From positions 1 through 64,000 of the forward strand of contig NZ_BOOB01000009.1 in the NCBI RefSeq assembly GCF_016863015.1: a stretch of 64,000 nt of DNA, in the 5' to 3' direction. The stretch is from Microbispora amethystogenes. Its GTDB lineage: Bacteria > Actinomycetota > Actinomycetes > Streptosporangiales > Streptosporangiaceae. Each line of letters begins with the position of its first letter. The stretch's first letter is position 1. The notes under the pieces were generated by a model. It saw nothing but the letters and a program-made list of their open reading frames with translations, did not search any database and was not told the DNA's origin. Shown here piece by piece: positions 7,447 through 15,339 of this stretch. Both the position numbers and the translations under genes were made by a program.

Positions 7447-7914
7447 GTGTCTCTCCCCTTCGGTGCCGCGCCGGTTGACCCGGCCCCCGTCTGGACCGCC
7501 GAGTGCCTCCTGCCCGCCGTCGGCGCGAGTGTGGCGACCGCGCGTTCCCTCGTACGTCGTGAGCTCGGCCGATGGGGCCTGGACGCGCTGGTCGACGACT
7601 GCTGCCTGATCGTGAGCGAGCTCGCCTCCAACGTCGTACGGCACGGCGGCAACGTCTTCACTCTCCGGCTCGGCAGCAACGGCTGCTGGGTGTACGGCGA
7701 GGTGTTCGACCAGGGCGACGGAGTGCCGTCCCAGCGCGACGCCGACCCCGAGTCGGTGAGCGGCCGCGGGCTGCTCATCGTGGACGAGCTCGCCGACGAC
7801 TGGGGCGTGGCCGCCTCGGGCCGGGGCGGCAAGACCGTCTGGTTCCTGGCCGGGACGGGCAGCCGGTCGCTGCTGCCCGTCGTTCCGCACCAGTCGCGCA
7901 TCGCCGTCTGCTGA
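7447..7914 (+). CDS. HATPase_c-type ATP-binding protein (anti-sigma-like)
   Basis: Stand-alone GHKL ATPase domain of 155 residues, as in the actinomycete RsbW/SpoIIAB-like regulators that bind sigma factors or anti-anti-sigma proteins. The N-box is SELASNVVRHG (about 58-68), a VFDQGDG segment stands for the G1 box, and GRGLLIVDELADDWG forms the G2 region. The C-terminal 30 residues are specific to this protein. GTG start with AAGGAGG ten bases upstream. The CebR-type operator immediately upstream suggests its transcription responds to cello-oligosaccharides (inference). Confidence 0.85.
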   Translation: MSLPFGAAPVDPAPVWTAECLLPAVGASVATARSLVRRELGRWGLDALVDDCCLIVSELASNVVRHGGNVFTLRLGSNGCWVYGEVFDQGDGVPSQRDADPESVSGRGLLIVDELADDWGVAASGRGGKTVWFLAGTGSRSLLPVVPHQSRIAVC

Positions 7915-7938
7915 CGAGCGGCCGCCTCGCCGCCCTCC

Positions 7939-8490
7939 TCACCGTCCCTCGGGCGCTCCTCCGGAGACCCGCGCCCCGTCCAGGTGGGCCAGCACCGCGT
8001 TCGTGAGCTCCTCCGGGGTGTGCGCCGCGGGGTCCAGGGTCAGGTCCGCCACCTCCTGGAAGCCCGGCAGCCGCAGGTCGCGCTGCTCGGTCAGCATGCG
8101 CACCAGGTCGGGCTTGAAATGCGGCCGGTGGGGGCTCGACTTCATCCGCTCGGCGAGGACCTCCGGCGGGCCGTCGAGGAACACCACGAACGCTGGGGCC
8201 AGCGCCTTGCGCGTCTCGGGGTCCTCGACCGTGCTGGCCGCGGCGGCGATCACCGGCGAGCGGTCGTCCGTCAGCGCGTCGCGCAGCACCAGTGCCTCGC
8301 GCGCGTGCAACTCGTCGGGGCCCAGATCCGCCGCGATCACGGCGGCGGTCGTGCCGTACCTGGCTTCGAGATCGGCGTCGCTGTCGCGCATGGGGCGGTC
8401 GAGGGCGGCGGCGAGCAGCCGTGCGACGGTGCTTTTGCCCGCGCCCATGAGTCCCATGACCACGACGGGGGTATCGGTCATGTTCGCCAT
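7939..8490 (-). CDS. Shikimate-kinase-like P-loop kinase
   Basis: A 183-residue nucleoside monophosphate-kinase-fold protein. The Walker A motif GLMGAGKST spans 13-21 and D-S-D follows at 36-38, as in shikimate kinases. The family's Gly-Gly-Gly shikimate-contact segment is replaced by Ala-Ala-Ala-Ala-Ser, and the tail is extended. The substrate is therefore doubtful; a small-molecule kinase of another specificity is equally likely. Start at 8490 (MANMTD) or 8481 (MTDTP); both share the GGGAG upstream. It converges on the HATPase gene and shares its upstream region with the small membrane protein at 8567. Confidence 0.75.
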   Translation of the reverse strand: MANMTDTPVVVMGLMGAGKSTVARLLAAALDRPMRDSDADLEARYGTTAAVIAADLGPDELHAREALVLRDALTDDRSPVIAAAASTVEDPETRKALAPAFVVFLDGPPEVLAERMKSSPHRPHFKPDLVRMLTEQRDLRLPGFQEVADLTLDPAAHTPEELTNAVLAHLDGARVSGGAPEGR

Positions 8491-8566
8491 GCTGCCCCAT
8501 ACTCCCGCTGGCATGCGACGTTTGGAATCCGTGGAGAGGATAGAGCAGAAGGCGAAGGAGGAAGCC

Positions 8567-8824
8567 ATGACCATCGCCGGAAGCATCATCCTCATCATGT
8601 TGGGGGCCATCCTCACCTGGGCGGTCGACTTCACGCTCGCGGGTCTCGACATCCAGGTCATCGGAGTGATCCTGATGGTGGGCGGCCTCGCCGGGCTGCT
8701 CTTCGGGATCTGGCGCATGACGACGCTGCGCCGCCGGACCACCGTCACCGCCGCCGCCCCCGTCGACGTCACCGCCACCCATCGCCGGGTGTACGAGGAG
8801 CGGCGCTACGACGACCCCATCTAA
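8567..8824 (+). CDS. Small two-helix membrane protein (DUF6458-like)
   Basis: 85 residues with two close membrane helices (about 2-23 and 29-48, ending LFGIWRM), then a short basic and Thr/Ala-rich cytoplasmic tail with paired Arg and YDDPI at the end. The layout matches a widespread actinobacterial family of unknown function. The start is fixed by AAGGAGGAAGCC directly before the ATG. Divergent from the P-loop kinase; followed 54 bases later by the ChaB gene. Confidence 0.8.
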   Translation: MTIAGSIILIMLGAILTWAVDFTLAGLDIQVIGVILMVGGLAGLLFGIWRMTTLRRRTTVTAAAPVDVTATHRRVYEERRYDDPI

Positions 8825-8878
8825 GACTCCATCTGACCCCTCCGCCCGACTTCTGCTGGTCTGAAGGGAGGCCTGGAC

Positions 8879-9271
8879 ATGCCGGGACGTAAGGAACTGC
8901 CCTCGACCCTGGAGCGCTCGCCGAAGGAGGCCCAGGAGACCTGGATCAAGGCGCACGACTCCGCCGTCGAGACGTATGGCGAGGGCGAGCGTGCCCACCG
9001 CACGGCGTTCTCCGCGCTCAAGCACTCCTTCGAGAAGGTGGGCGACCACTGGGAGAAGAAGAAGGGGCGCGGGCCGTCGGACGAGCAGGCGAAGAAGAGC
9101 ACCCCCAAGCCGGGCAAGACGGCCGAGGGCGTCGACGCGAACGCCTCCAAGCAGCACCTGTACGACGTCGCCACCCGTCTCGGCATCCCGGGCCGCTCCA
9201 AGATGACCAAGGACGAACTCGTGGACGCCATCAAGAAGGCCAACCGCAGGGCGACCGCCAAGGCGCGCTGA
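8879..9271 (+). CDS. chaB: ChaB family protein with C-terminal SAP/Rho-N-like domain
   Basis: 130 residues. The first 70 are ChaB-like: MPGRKELPSTLERSPKEAQETW, then HRTAFSALKHSF and W-E-K-K-K. The tail (about 92-130) reads KQHLYDVATRLGIPGRSKMTKDELVDAIKKA, a small SAP/Rho-N helical motif that binds nucleic acid in related proteins. ChaB was named as a regulator of cation transport, but its molecular role is not established. It is highly charged and probably cytoplasmic. GGAGG lies eight bases upstream, and a strong hairpin follows the stop. Confidence 0.88.
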   Translation: MPGRKELPSTLERSPKEAQETWIKAHDSAVETYGEGERAHRTAFSALKHSFEKVGDHWEKKKGRGPSDEQAKKSTPKPGKTAEGVDANASKQHLYDVATRLGIPGRSKMTKDELVDAIKKANRRATAKAR

Positions 9272-9281
9272 CCTCTGCCGT

Positions 9282-9321
9282 GCGCCGCCGGCCGCCCCTG
9301 GGAAGGGGCCGCCGGCGGCGC
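9282..9321 (+). terminator. Terminator after chaB
   Basis: An 18-bp stem with a single mismatch and a 4-nt loop (GGGA), ten bases past the chaB stop, between chaB and the convergent transketolase. It could serve both directions. Confidence 0.7.
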
Positions 9322-9474
9322 TCTCACGTGTACGGCGCCAGGTCGGGGTCGCGTTCCCCGCGGGGGTGATGTGCCGGCCCGTCTCCGGGCTCGCCCGCGA
9401 CACGGCAGGCGCGTCGCGGACCACCCGCCCGGACGCCGACGGCCCGCGCCCTCGCCGCCCACCGCTGACGTCGT

Positions 9475-11304
9475 TCAGGGGAGCAGGGCGAGAACGGCAT
9501 CCCGGATGGCGGTCCTGTCGATGCCCGCGTCCCGGAGCTGGTCGGCGAAGCCCGCGCTTCCGGGCATCCGCGCCACGGCCAGCTTGCGCACCGGCACCGG
9601 GTTCTCCGCGAGGGCCGAGAGCACGGCGTCGCCCAGGCCGCCCTCCGGCCAGTGGTCCTCCACCGTGACGACCCTGCCCGTGGCGGTGGCCATCGCGACG
9701 AGTTCGGGCGAGTCGAGCGGCTTGACGGAGTAGGCGTCGATGACGGTGACGGAGACGCCGTCCCCGGCGAGCAGGTCGGCCGCGGCCAGGGCCTCGTGCA
9801 CGGTGACGCCCGCGGCCACGATCGTCGCCTGGCCGCCGGTGCGCAGGACCTTGCACCCGCCCACGGGGAACTCCTCGTCGGGGCCGTAGATCACCGGGGT
9901 CTCACCCCTGGTGGTGCGCAGGTAGCGGATGCCCTCCAGACCGGCCATGTCCGCGACCAGCCGGGCCGTCTGGTTCGCGTCGCACGGATACAGCACGGTG
10001 CTGCCGTGCACCGCGCGGAAGGCCGCGAGGTCCTCCAGGCCCATCTGGGAGGGGCCGTCCTCGCCGATGGACACGCCGCCGTGCGAGCCGACGAGGCAGA
10101 GCCCGGCCCGGCTCACCGCGGCCATCCGGACGAAGTCGTACGCTCTGGTCAGAAAGGCGGCGAAGGTCGCGACGTACGGGGTCCAGCCGCGTGCCTGCAT
10201 GCCCGTCGCGGCGGCCACCATCTGCTGCTCGGCGATGTAGAACTCGAAGAAGCGCTCCGGATGCGCCTTGGCGAACGTCTCCAGCTTCGTCGAGTCGGCC
10301 ACCTCGCCGTCGAGCGCGACCACGTCACCCCGGGCCGTGCCGAGCGCGGCCAGGGCCTCGCCGAAGGCGGTCCGCGTCGCCACCTCGTCGCCGAGCTCGT
10401 ACTTCGGCAGGACGAGCGGGCCGCCGGCGTACCGGTACGGCGCGCCCTGGGAGGCGGGCGGGGTCATCGGCACGGTCAGCGGCGAGCGGGGGCCGCCGAG
10501 CTCGCCGAGCGCCTGCTCGGCGTCGGCCAGCGGCTTGCCGTGCTTGCCCTCGCGGTCCTCGACGGCCGACACCCCGCGGCCCTTGCAGGTCCTGGCGATG
10601 ATCGCCGTGGGGCGGCGCCGGGTGGCCCGGGCGTCCGCGAGCGCGTAGTCGATCTGGCCGGGGTCGTGGCCGTCGATCTCGATGGTGTGCCAGCCGAAGG
10701 CGCCGAGCCTGGCGGCGTACGCGCCGAGGTCCCAGCCGTGCCGGGTGGGACCGCGCTGGCCGAGCCGGTTCACGTCGACGATCACGGTGAGGTTGTTCAG
10801 CCCCTCGTGCCCGGCGTGCTCGAAGGCCTCCCACATCGATCCCTCGGCGAGCTCGCTGTCGCCGCACAGCACCCACACGTGGTTCGGGAGGCGGTCCAGC
10901 CGGCGCGCGGTCAGCGCCAGCCCCACGCCGACGGGCAGGCCGAATCCCAGCGAACCGGTGGCCACGTCGACGAACGGCACATCCGGCGTCGGATGCCCCT
11001 CCAGACGGCTGCCGCGCCTGCGGAAGGTCAGCAGCTCCTCGTCGGACACGACGCCCATGGCCTTGAGCATGGCGTACAGGAGGGGGGAGGCGTGCCCCTT
11101 GGAGAAGACCAGGTGGTCGTTGGCCGGATCGGCCGGGTTCTCGACGTTCACGCGGAGCTGCCGCGCGAGCAGCACGGCCATCAGCTCGGCGGCCGACATC
11201 GAGGACGTGGGGTGCCCCGAGCCGGCGGCAGCGGCGGCCCGCACCGAGTCCACCCGGAGCTGGGACGCGAGTTCGCACAGGAACCGGTAGTCAAGCTCGT
11301 CCAT
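9475..11304 (-). CDS. tkt: Transketolase
   Basis: Thiamine-diphosphate enzyme moving two-carbon units between sugar phosphates; 609 residues with both halves fused. N-terminal half: GSGHPTSSMSAAE (28-40) and CGDSELAEGSMWEA from 147 with the downstream VDVN, the metal-diphosphate site. C-terminal half: FEFYIAEQQMV with Glu359 as the cofactor-activating Glu. At about 610 residues it resembles the shorter, animal-like transketolases rather than the 660-700-residue housekeeping type. Its product sedoheptulose 7-phosphate is the entry metabolite of heptose synthesis, which fits the HldE-like gene two genes upstream. It follows the SDR gene across a hairpin. Confidence 0.93.
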   Translation of the reverse strand: MDELDYRFLCELASQLRVDSVRAAAAAGSGHPTSSMSAAELMAVLLARQLRVNVENPADPANDHLVFSKGHASPLLYAMLKAMGVVSDEELLTFRRRGSRLEGHPTPDVPFVDVATGSLGFGLPVGVGLALTARRLDRLPNHVWVLCGDSELAEGSMWEAFEHAGHEGLNNLTVIVDVNRLGQRGPTRHGWDLGAYAARLGAFGWHTIEIDGHDPGQIDYALADARATRRRPTAIIARTCKGRGVSAVEDREGKHGKPLADAEQALGELGGPRSPLTVPMTPPASQGAPYRYAGGPLVLPKYELGDEVATRTAFGEALAALGTARGDVVALDGEVADSTKLETFAKAHPERFFEFYIAEQQMVAAATGMQARGWTPYVATFAAFLTRAYDFVRMAAVSRAGLCLVGSHGGVSIGEDGPSQMGLEDLAAFRAVHGSTVLYPCDANQTARLVADMAGLEGIRYLRTTRGETPVIYGPDEEFPVGGCKVLRTGGQATIVAAGVTVHEALAAADLLAGDGVSVTVIDAYSVKPLDSPELVAMATATGRVVTVEDHWPEGGLGDAVLSALAENPVPVRKLAVARMPGSAGFADQLRDAGIDRTAIRDAVLALLP

Positions 11305-11319
11305 CGTCCTCGACTACCC

Positions 11320-11358
11320 GGGTACGCCCCTTCATATCGCCAGAAATGGGGCGTACCC
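11320..11358. promoter_or_regulatory. 11-bp inverted repeat between SDR and transketolase
   Basis: GGGTACGCCCC at 11320-11330 and GGGGCGTACCC at 11348-11358, separated by 17 AT-richer bases. It lies 16 bases upstream of the transketolase start on the minus strand. It could be an attenuating hairpin between the two cistrons or an operator. Confidence 0.5.
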
Positions 11359-11377
11359 GATATATCAGTGCTTCCCG

Positions 11378-12376
11378 TCAGCGGCGGCTCAGGCCGACAC
11401 CGGCGACGGCGGCGGCCCCGAGGGCGGCGACCGCGACCAGGCCGCGGTGCTGCGACATCCACACCTGGACGCTCCGGCTGTGCGAACGCCGGTCGAAACC
11501 GCCGTGCGCACCGTAGTCCTTGTCCTCGTCGGCGGGCTCCCACAGGTTGGAGATGCCGGTCGGCGCCTTGTCGGAGGTGAGCTGCGACTTCACGCCGGTC
11601 CTGGCGAGGTAGCGGTCGAGCAGGGCGGGCACCGCCCGCTGCCCCATGATCGTGGCCGCGGTCATCCCGCCGACCCAGTACTCCTTCCGCTCCGGGTGCT
11701 CGGCGGCGTGGACGATCGCCCGCGCCGCCACCTCCGGCTGGTAGATCGGCGGCACCGGCTGGGCGTGGCGCCGCATGCGGTTCAGCCCCCAGTCGAACTG
11801 CGGGGTGTTCAGCGCCGGCAGCTGCACCATCGTGATCTTCACGCCGGAGTCCTCGGCGAGCAGCTCCGTCCGCACCGACTCGGTGAAGCCGCTGATGGCG
11901 TGCTTGGCCCCGCAGTACGCCGACTGCAGCGGGATCGACCGGTAGGCGAGGGCCGAACCCGCCTGCACGATCGCGCCCTTGTCCCGCGGCTTCATCAGCT
12001 CCAGAGCCACCCGGGTGCCCCACACGTAGCCGAGATAGGTCACCTTGGTCTCGCGTTCGTACTCCTCCGGGGTGATCTGGAGGAACGGCGCGAAGACCGT
12101 CGTGAAGGCGATGTTGATCCAGACGTCGATCGGCCCGAGCTCGGCCTCGGCCTGCTGGGCGGCCGCGCGGACCTGGTCGTAGTCGGAGACGTCGGCGGCG
12201 AAGACCTTCCCGGTTCCGCCCTCGGCTCCGACGTCGACGGCGGCGCCCGCCAGGCCCGCCTCCCCGCGCGCGATGAGGGCCACCTTCGCGCCCTCGGCTC
12301 CGAGCTCCCTGACCACGGCGCGGCCCACCCCGCCGCTCGCCCCGGTCACCACCACGACCTTGTCCCGCAGGCTCAC
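11378..12376 (-). CDS. SDR-family oxidoreductase with C-terminal membrane anchor
   Basis: NAD(P)-dependent short-chain dehydrogenase of 332 residues. TGASGGVG at 11-18 binds the cofactor; Ser141, Tyr154 and Lys158 (YCGAK) form the catalytic set; the usual N-N-A reads NIA at 88-90. Beyond the Rossmann domain is an extension of about 80 residues ending in a hydrophobic helix (VAVAALGAAAVAGVGL) and RR, so the enzyme may be tethered to the membrane. It starts four bases after the stop of the upstream small membrane protein and belongs to the HldE-SDR-transketolase run. Substrate unknown. Confidence 0.88.
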   Translation of the reverse strand: MSLRDKVVVVTGASGGVGRAVVRELGAEGAKVALIARGEAGLAGAAVDVGAEGGTGKVFAADVSDYDQVRAAAQQAEAELGPIDVWINIAFTTVFAPFLQITPEEYERETKVTYLGYVWGTRVALELMKPRDKGAIVQAGSALAYRSIPLQSAYCGAKHAISGFTESVRTELLAEDSGVKITMVQLPALNTPQFDWGLNRMRRHAQPVPPIYQPEVAARAIVHAAEHPERKEYWVGGMTAATIMGQRAVPALLDRYLARTGVKSQLTSDKAPTGISNLWEPADEDKDYGAHGGFDRRSHSRSVQVWMSQHRGLVAVAALGAAAVAGVGLSRR

Positions 12377-12380
12377 CTCG

Positions 12381-12629
12381 TCATCCTCTCGATTGCGGCC
12401 CGCCGCCGAGTTTCCTCTGCCTGCGCACGGCGAAGAGCATGACGGCCCCGGTGGCCGCCATGATCGCCAGGACGACCCCCGTCAGCCACCACAGGCGGCC
12501 GACGAAGGAGAGCACCAGTACGGCGAAGCAGAAGACCAGAGCGAACGACCCGATGCGGACGTAGATGACGTCCATCGGGGTCGCCTCGACCATGGGCTTT
12601 CCGGTCGGCGAACGTTGTTCTTCGGTCAT
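12381..12629 (-). CDS. Small two-helix membrane protein
   Basis: 82 residues with two membrane helices (about 27-46 and 50-67, the second ending MLFAVRRQRK). Both ends appear cytoplasmic by the positive-inside rule. It sits between the HldE-like gene (10 bases upstream) and the SDR gene (4 bases downstream) on the same strand, so co-transcription is almost certain. No family recognised. Confidence 0.75.
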   Translation of the reverse strand: MTEEQRSPTGKPMVEATPMDVIYVRIGSFALVFCFAVLVLSFVGRLWWLTGVVLAIMAATGAVMLFAVRRQRKLGGGPQSRG

Positions 12630-12639
12630 GAACGGCCCC

Positions 12640-14085
12640 CTACCCTCGAATCCTGTTCACTATCGCGGTCGTCGACCTGTCCGGGACGTACCCGAGCACC
12701 CGCACCTCGCCGCCGAGCTCCCTGACCAGGTCGGCCTCGGGCAGCAGGTCGGGGTGGTAGTCGCCGCCCTTGACGTACACGTCGGGCCGGACCATCCGCA
12801 GCAGCTCGACCGGGCTGTCCTCGTCGAAGACGGTGATGTAGTCGACGCAGCCCATCGCGGCGAGCACCGCGACCCGGTCCTCGCAGCGGTTGATCGGCCG
12901 TCCCGGCCCTTTCAGCCGGGCCACCCCGGCGTCGCCGTTGACCGCCACGACCAGCACGTCGCCCAGCCGGGCGGCCTCCTCCAGGCAGGCCACGTGGCCG
13001 CGGTGCAGCACGTCGAAGCAGCCGTTGGTGAACACGACGCGCCGGCCCTCGGCTCGGTCGCGCTCCAGGCAGGCGGCCAGCCGCCCGGGCGGCAGCGCGA
13101 CGTCGGGCCGCAGCGCCTGGGCCAGGTCCTCGCGGGTGCACACGGCCGTGCCCGGACGGCGCACCACCACGCTCGCGGCCGCCTGCGCGATGTCCGCGGC
13201 CCGCTCCGGGACGGCGCCGGCCGCGAGGCCCAGGGAGAACGCGGCGGTGAACGTGTCGCCCGCGCCGATGCTCATCGTGTCGGGCGCGGGGCTCGCGAAC
13301 GTGCGGTGCGGCTCGCGGCCGCGCCGGTGCAGGAGCGTCCCCTGGCCGTCCAGAGTGGTGACCACCAGTTCCGCGCCGGTGGCCTCGACGATCTCCTCCG
13401 ACCGCGCGGACAGGAAGGCGACCCGGTCGTGGTCACCGCCCTCGCCGAGCAGCCGCACGACCTCGCCGTAGTTGGGCAGCACGGCCTTCGGGCGGCACTC
13501 CCGCCAGGCCGCGACGTCGTGGGCGTCCACCACGAGGACCGGCGCCCCCCGGGAGCCGTCGCTCTGCTCGACGCTGAGGTCGCACAGCAGCCGGCGTACG
13601 GCCGGGGTGCAGACGCCGCCGCCGTAGTCGCAGGCGACGATGACGTCCGCGTGCGCCGCCAGCCGGGTGATCTGGTCGAGGAGCTCGCGCTCGGCCGCCT
13701 CGGGCAGCGGCGCGTCGTCCTCCTCGTCGTACCGGGCCACGATCTGGCCGTCGGTCAGCACCCGGCGCTTGACGGGCGTGCGCAGGCTCCGCACGATGAC
13801 CAGGCCCTCGATGTCGAGCCGTCCCAGGGTCGCGTTGAGCGTCGCTCCCGCGGGGTCGGCTCCGGTGACGCCGACCATGTGGACCCGTGCGCCGAGAGCG
13901 GCGAGGTTCACGGCCGTGTTGGCGGCGCCGCCCGGCTGGTCCTCGATCCGCTCGATGGTCACGACCGGGACCGGGGCCTCCTGGGCCATCCGCTTGGTGC
14001 GCCCCCGCAGCCACGAGTCGAGCATCACGTCCCCGACGACGACGGCTGTGACTTCACCGAAGCGGCCCAGCGTCTCTTCCGTCAT
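12640..14085 (-). CDS. hldE: Bifunctional heptose-7-phosphate kinase / heptose-1-phosphate nucleotidyltransferase (HldE-like)
   Basis: 481 residues with two domains. Residues 1-315 are a PfkB/ribokinase fold: GDVMLD at 18-23, GGAANTAVN at 52-60 and the anion hole G-A-G-D at 274-277. Residues 335-481 are a nucleotidyltransferase with TNGCFDVLHRGH at 353-364 and V-K-G-G-D-Y-H further on. In Gram-negatives HldE makes the precursor of ADP-heptose for lipopolysaccharide; a Gram-positive must use it for another glycan. Clustered with transketolase, two GT9 genes and a GT4. No GmhA, GmhB or HldD homologue is in the window. First gene of its operon, divergent from a GT9 gene. Confidence 0.9.
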   Translation of the reverse strand: MTEETLGRFGEVTAVVVGDVMLDSWLRGRTKRMAQEAPVPVVTIERIEDQPGGAANTAVNLAALGARVHMVGVTGADPAGATLNATLGRLDIEGLVIVRSLRTPVKRRVLTDGQIVARYDEEDDAPLPEAAERELLDQITRLAAHADVIVACDYGGGVCTPAVRRLLCDLSVEQSDGSRGAPVLVVDAHDVAAWRECRPKAVLPNYGEVVRLLGEGGDHDRVAFLSARSEEIVEATGAELVVTTLDGQGTLLHRRGREPHRTFASPAPDTMSIGAGDTFTAAFSLGLAAGAVPERAADIAQAAASVVVRRPGTAVCTREDLAQALRPDVALPPGRLAACLERDRAEGRRVVFTNGCFDVLHRGHVACLEEAARLGDVLVVAVNGDAGVARLKGPGRPINRCEDRVAVLAAMGCVDYITVFDEDSPVELLRMVRPDVYVKGGDYHPDLLPEADLVRELGGEVRVLGYVPDRSTTAIVNRIRG

Positions 14086-14245
14086 ACCAGGGCGGCTACC
14101 CCGGCGGACGCAGGGAAAACAACAGTCACGCCAGGCCCGGCCGGCCGGTTTGGCAGGCCGGCACGAGGGTAACCGGGAGCAGACCGCTCCACACGAGCGC
14201 CCCGCCGGTGGTCAGCCGGCGGGCCGGACGGAACGGGGGTGTCTT

Positions 14246-14293
14246 ATGGACGAGGAGAGGACGCGGGAAACCAGAGGCGGTCCGTGCCCATGA
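14246..14293 (+). CDS. Possible 15-codon leader peptide before the GT9 gene
   Basis: ATG at 14246 with GGGGGTG eight bases upstream encodes MDEERTRETRGGPCP. Its TGA overlaps the ATG of the GT9 gene (ATGA at 14290). The start of the large gene has a poorer site of its own, so translation may be coupled through this short frame. A similar 15-codon frame precedes the VOC gene at 58965. Confidence 0.4.
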   Translation: MDEERTRETRGGPCP

Positions 14294-15339
14294 GCGCGTT
14301 GCTCGTCGAAGGCGTCGAGCGGATCGCCGTGCTGCGGGCCAACGCGCTCGGCGACCTGCTGCTGGCCCTGCCCGCGATCGGGGCGCTGCGCCGGGCGTAC
14401 CCGGCGGCGAAGATCACCCTGCTGGGGCGCGAGTGGCACGCGAAGTTCCTCCGGGGCCGCCCCGGCCCGGTGGACGAGGTCGTGCCCCTGCCGCCCATCT
14501 CCGGCGTCTCCTCCCCGGCGGACGGGACCGCCGCCCCCGAGGAGCTGTACGAGGACCTCCGCGAGCGCAGGTTCGACCTGGCCGTCCAGATGCACGGCGG
14601 CGGACGCAACTCCAACCCGTTCATCCGCCGCCTCGGCGCGCGGCTGACGGCCGGGCTGCGCACCCCCGACGCCGAACCGCTCGACCGCTGGGTGCCGTAC
14701 GTCCACTACCAGCACGAGACGCTGCGCTACCTGGAGGTCGCGGGCCTGCTCGGCGCGGCGACCAGCGAGATCGAACCGACGGTCGAGGTCGTCAGGGAGG
14801 ACTGGGCCGAGCTCAACCGCACGCTGGGAAAGGTGCCGCGGGGCCTGGTGGCGATCCATCCCGGCGCGCGCGACCGGCGCAGGCGCTGGCCGCCGGAGAG
14901 GTTCGCGGAGGTCGCCGACCGGCTCGGGCGGCCCGTGGTGGTGACGGGCGTCGAGGAGGAGCGCGAGCTCGTCGAGAAGGTCGTCGCCCAGATGCAGGCG
15001 CCGGCGAGAGCCGTGATCGGGGAGCTGTCCCTCGGCGGGCTCACCGCGTTGTACGCCGCCTGCGACCTGCTCGTCTCCAACGACACCGGGCCACGGCACC
15101 TGGCCGCGGCGACCGGCACGCCCACGGTCGGCGTCTACTGGTGCGGCAACATGATCAACTGGGGTCCGCTGAGCAGGGGCCATCACCGGCCGCTCATCTC
15201 CTGGACGTCGCGTTGCCCGGTCTGCGGCGCGGGCGCGACCAAGGACGGCATGCGGGAATGCGGCCACCGGGACGTCTCCTGGGTCGCCGACGTCGGCGTC
15301 GACGACGTGCTCGAACAGGCTTGGGACCTGCTGCGATGA
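14290..15339 (+). CDS. GT9 glycosyltransferase (ADP-heptosyltransferase-like)
   Basis: 349-residue GT-B enzyme of family 9. The N-terminus RIAVLRANALGDLLLALPAI is the family's acceptor-side signature, and the C-terminal half has AIHPGA and LVSNDTGPRHLAAATGTPTVG, the nucleotide-sugar site. Such enzymes add L,D-heptose from ADP-heptose. An odd feature is a Cys-rich tail, RCPVCGAGATKDGMRECGH, with three Cys and a His that could bind zinc. The stop overlaps the next ATG (ATGA at 15336), so it is coupled to the topoisomerase gene. Confidence 0.88.
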   Translation: MSALLVEGVERIAVLRANALGDLLLALPAIGALRRAYPAAKITLLGREWHAKFLRGRPGPVDEVVPLPPISGVSSPADGTAAPEELYEDLRERRFDLAVQMHGGGRNSNPFIRRLGARLTAGLRTPDAEPLDRWVPYVHYQHETLRYLEVAGLLGAATSEIEPTVEVVREDWAELNRTLGKVPRGLVAIHPGARDRRRRWPPERFAEVADRLGRPVVVTGVEEERELVEKVVAQMQAPARAVIGELSLGGLTALYAACDLLVSNDTGPRHLAAATGTPTVGVYWCGNMINWGPLSRGHHRPLISWTSRCPVCGAGATKDGMRECGHRDVSWVADVGVDDVLEQAWDLLR

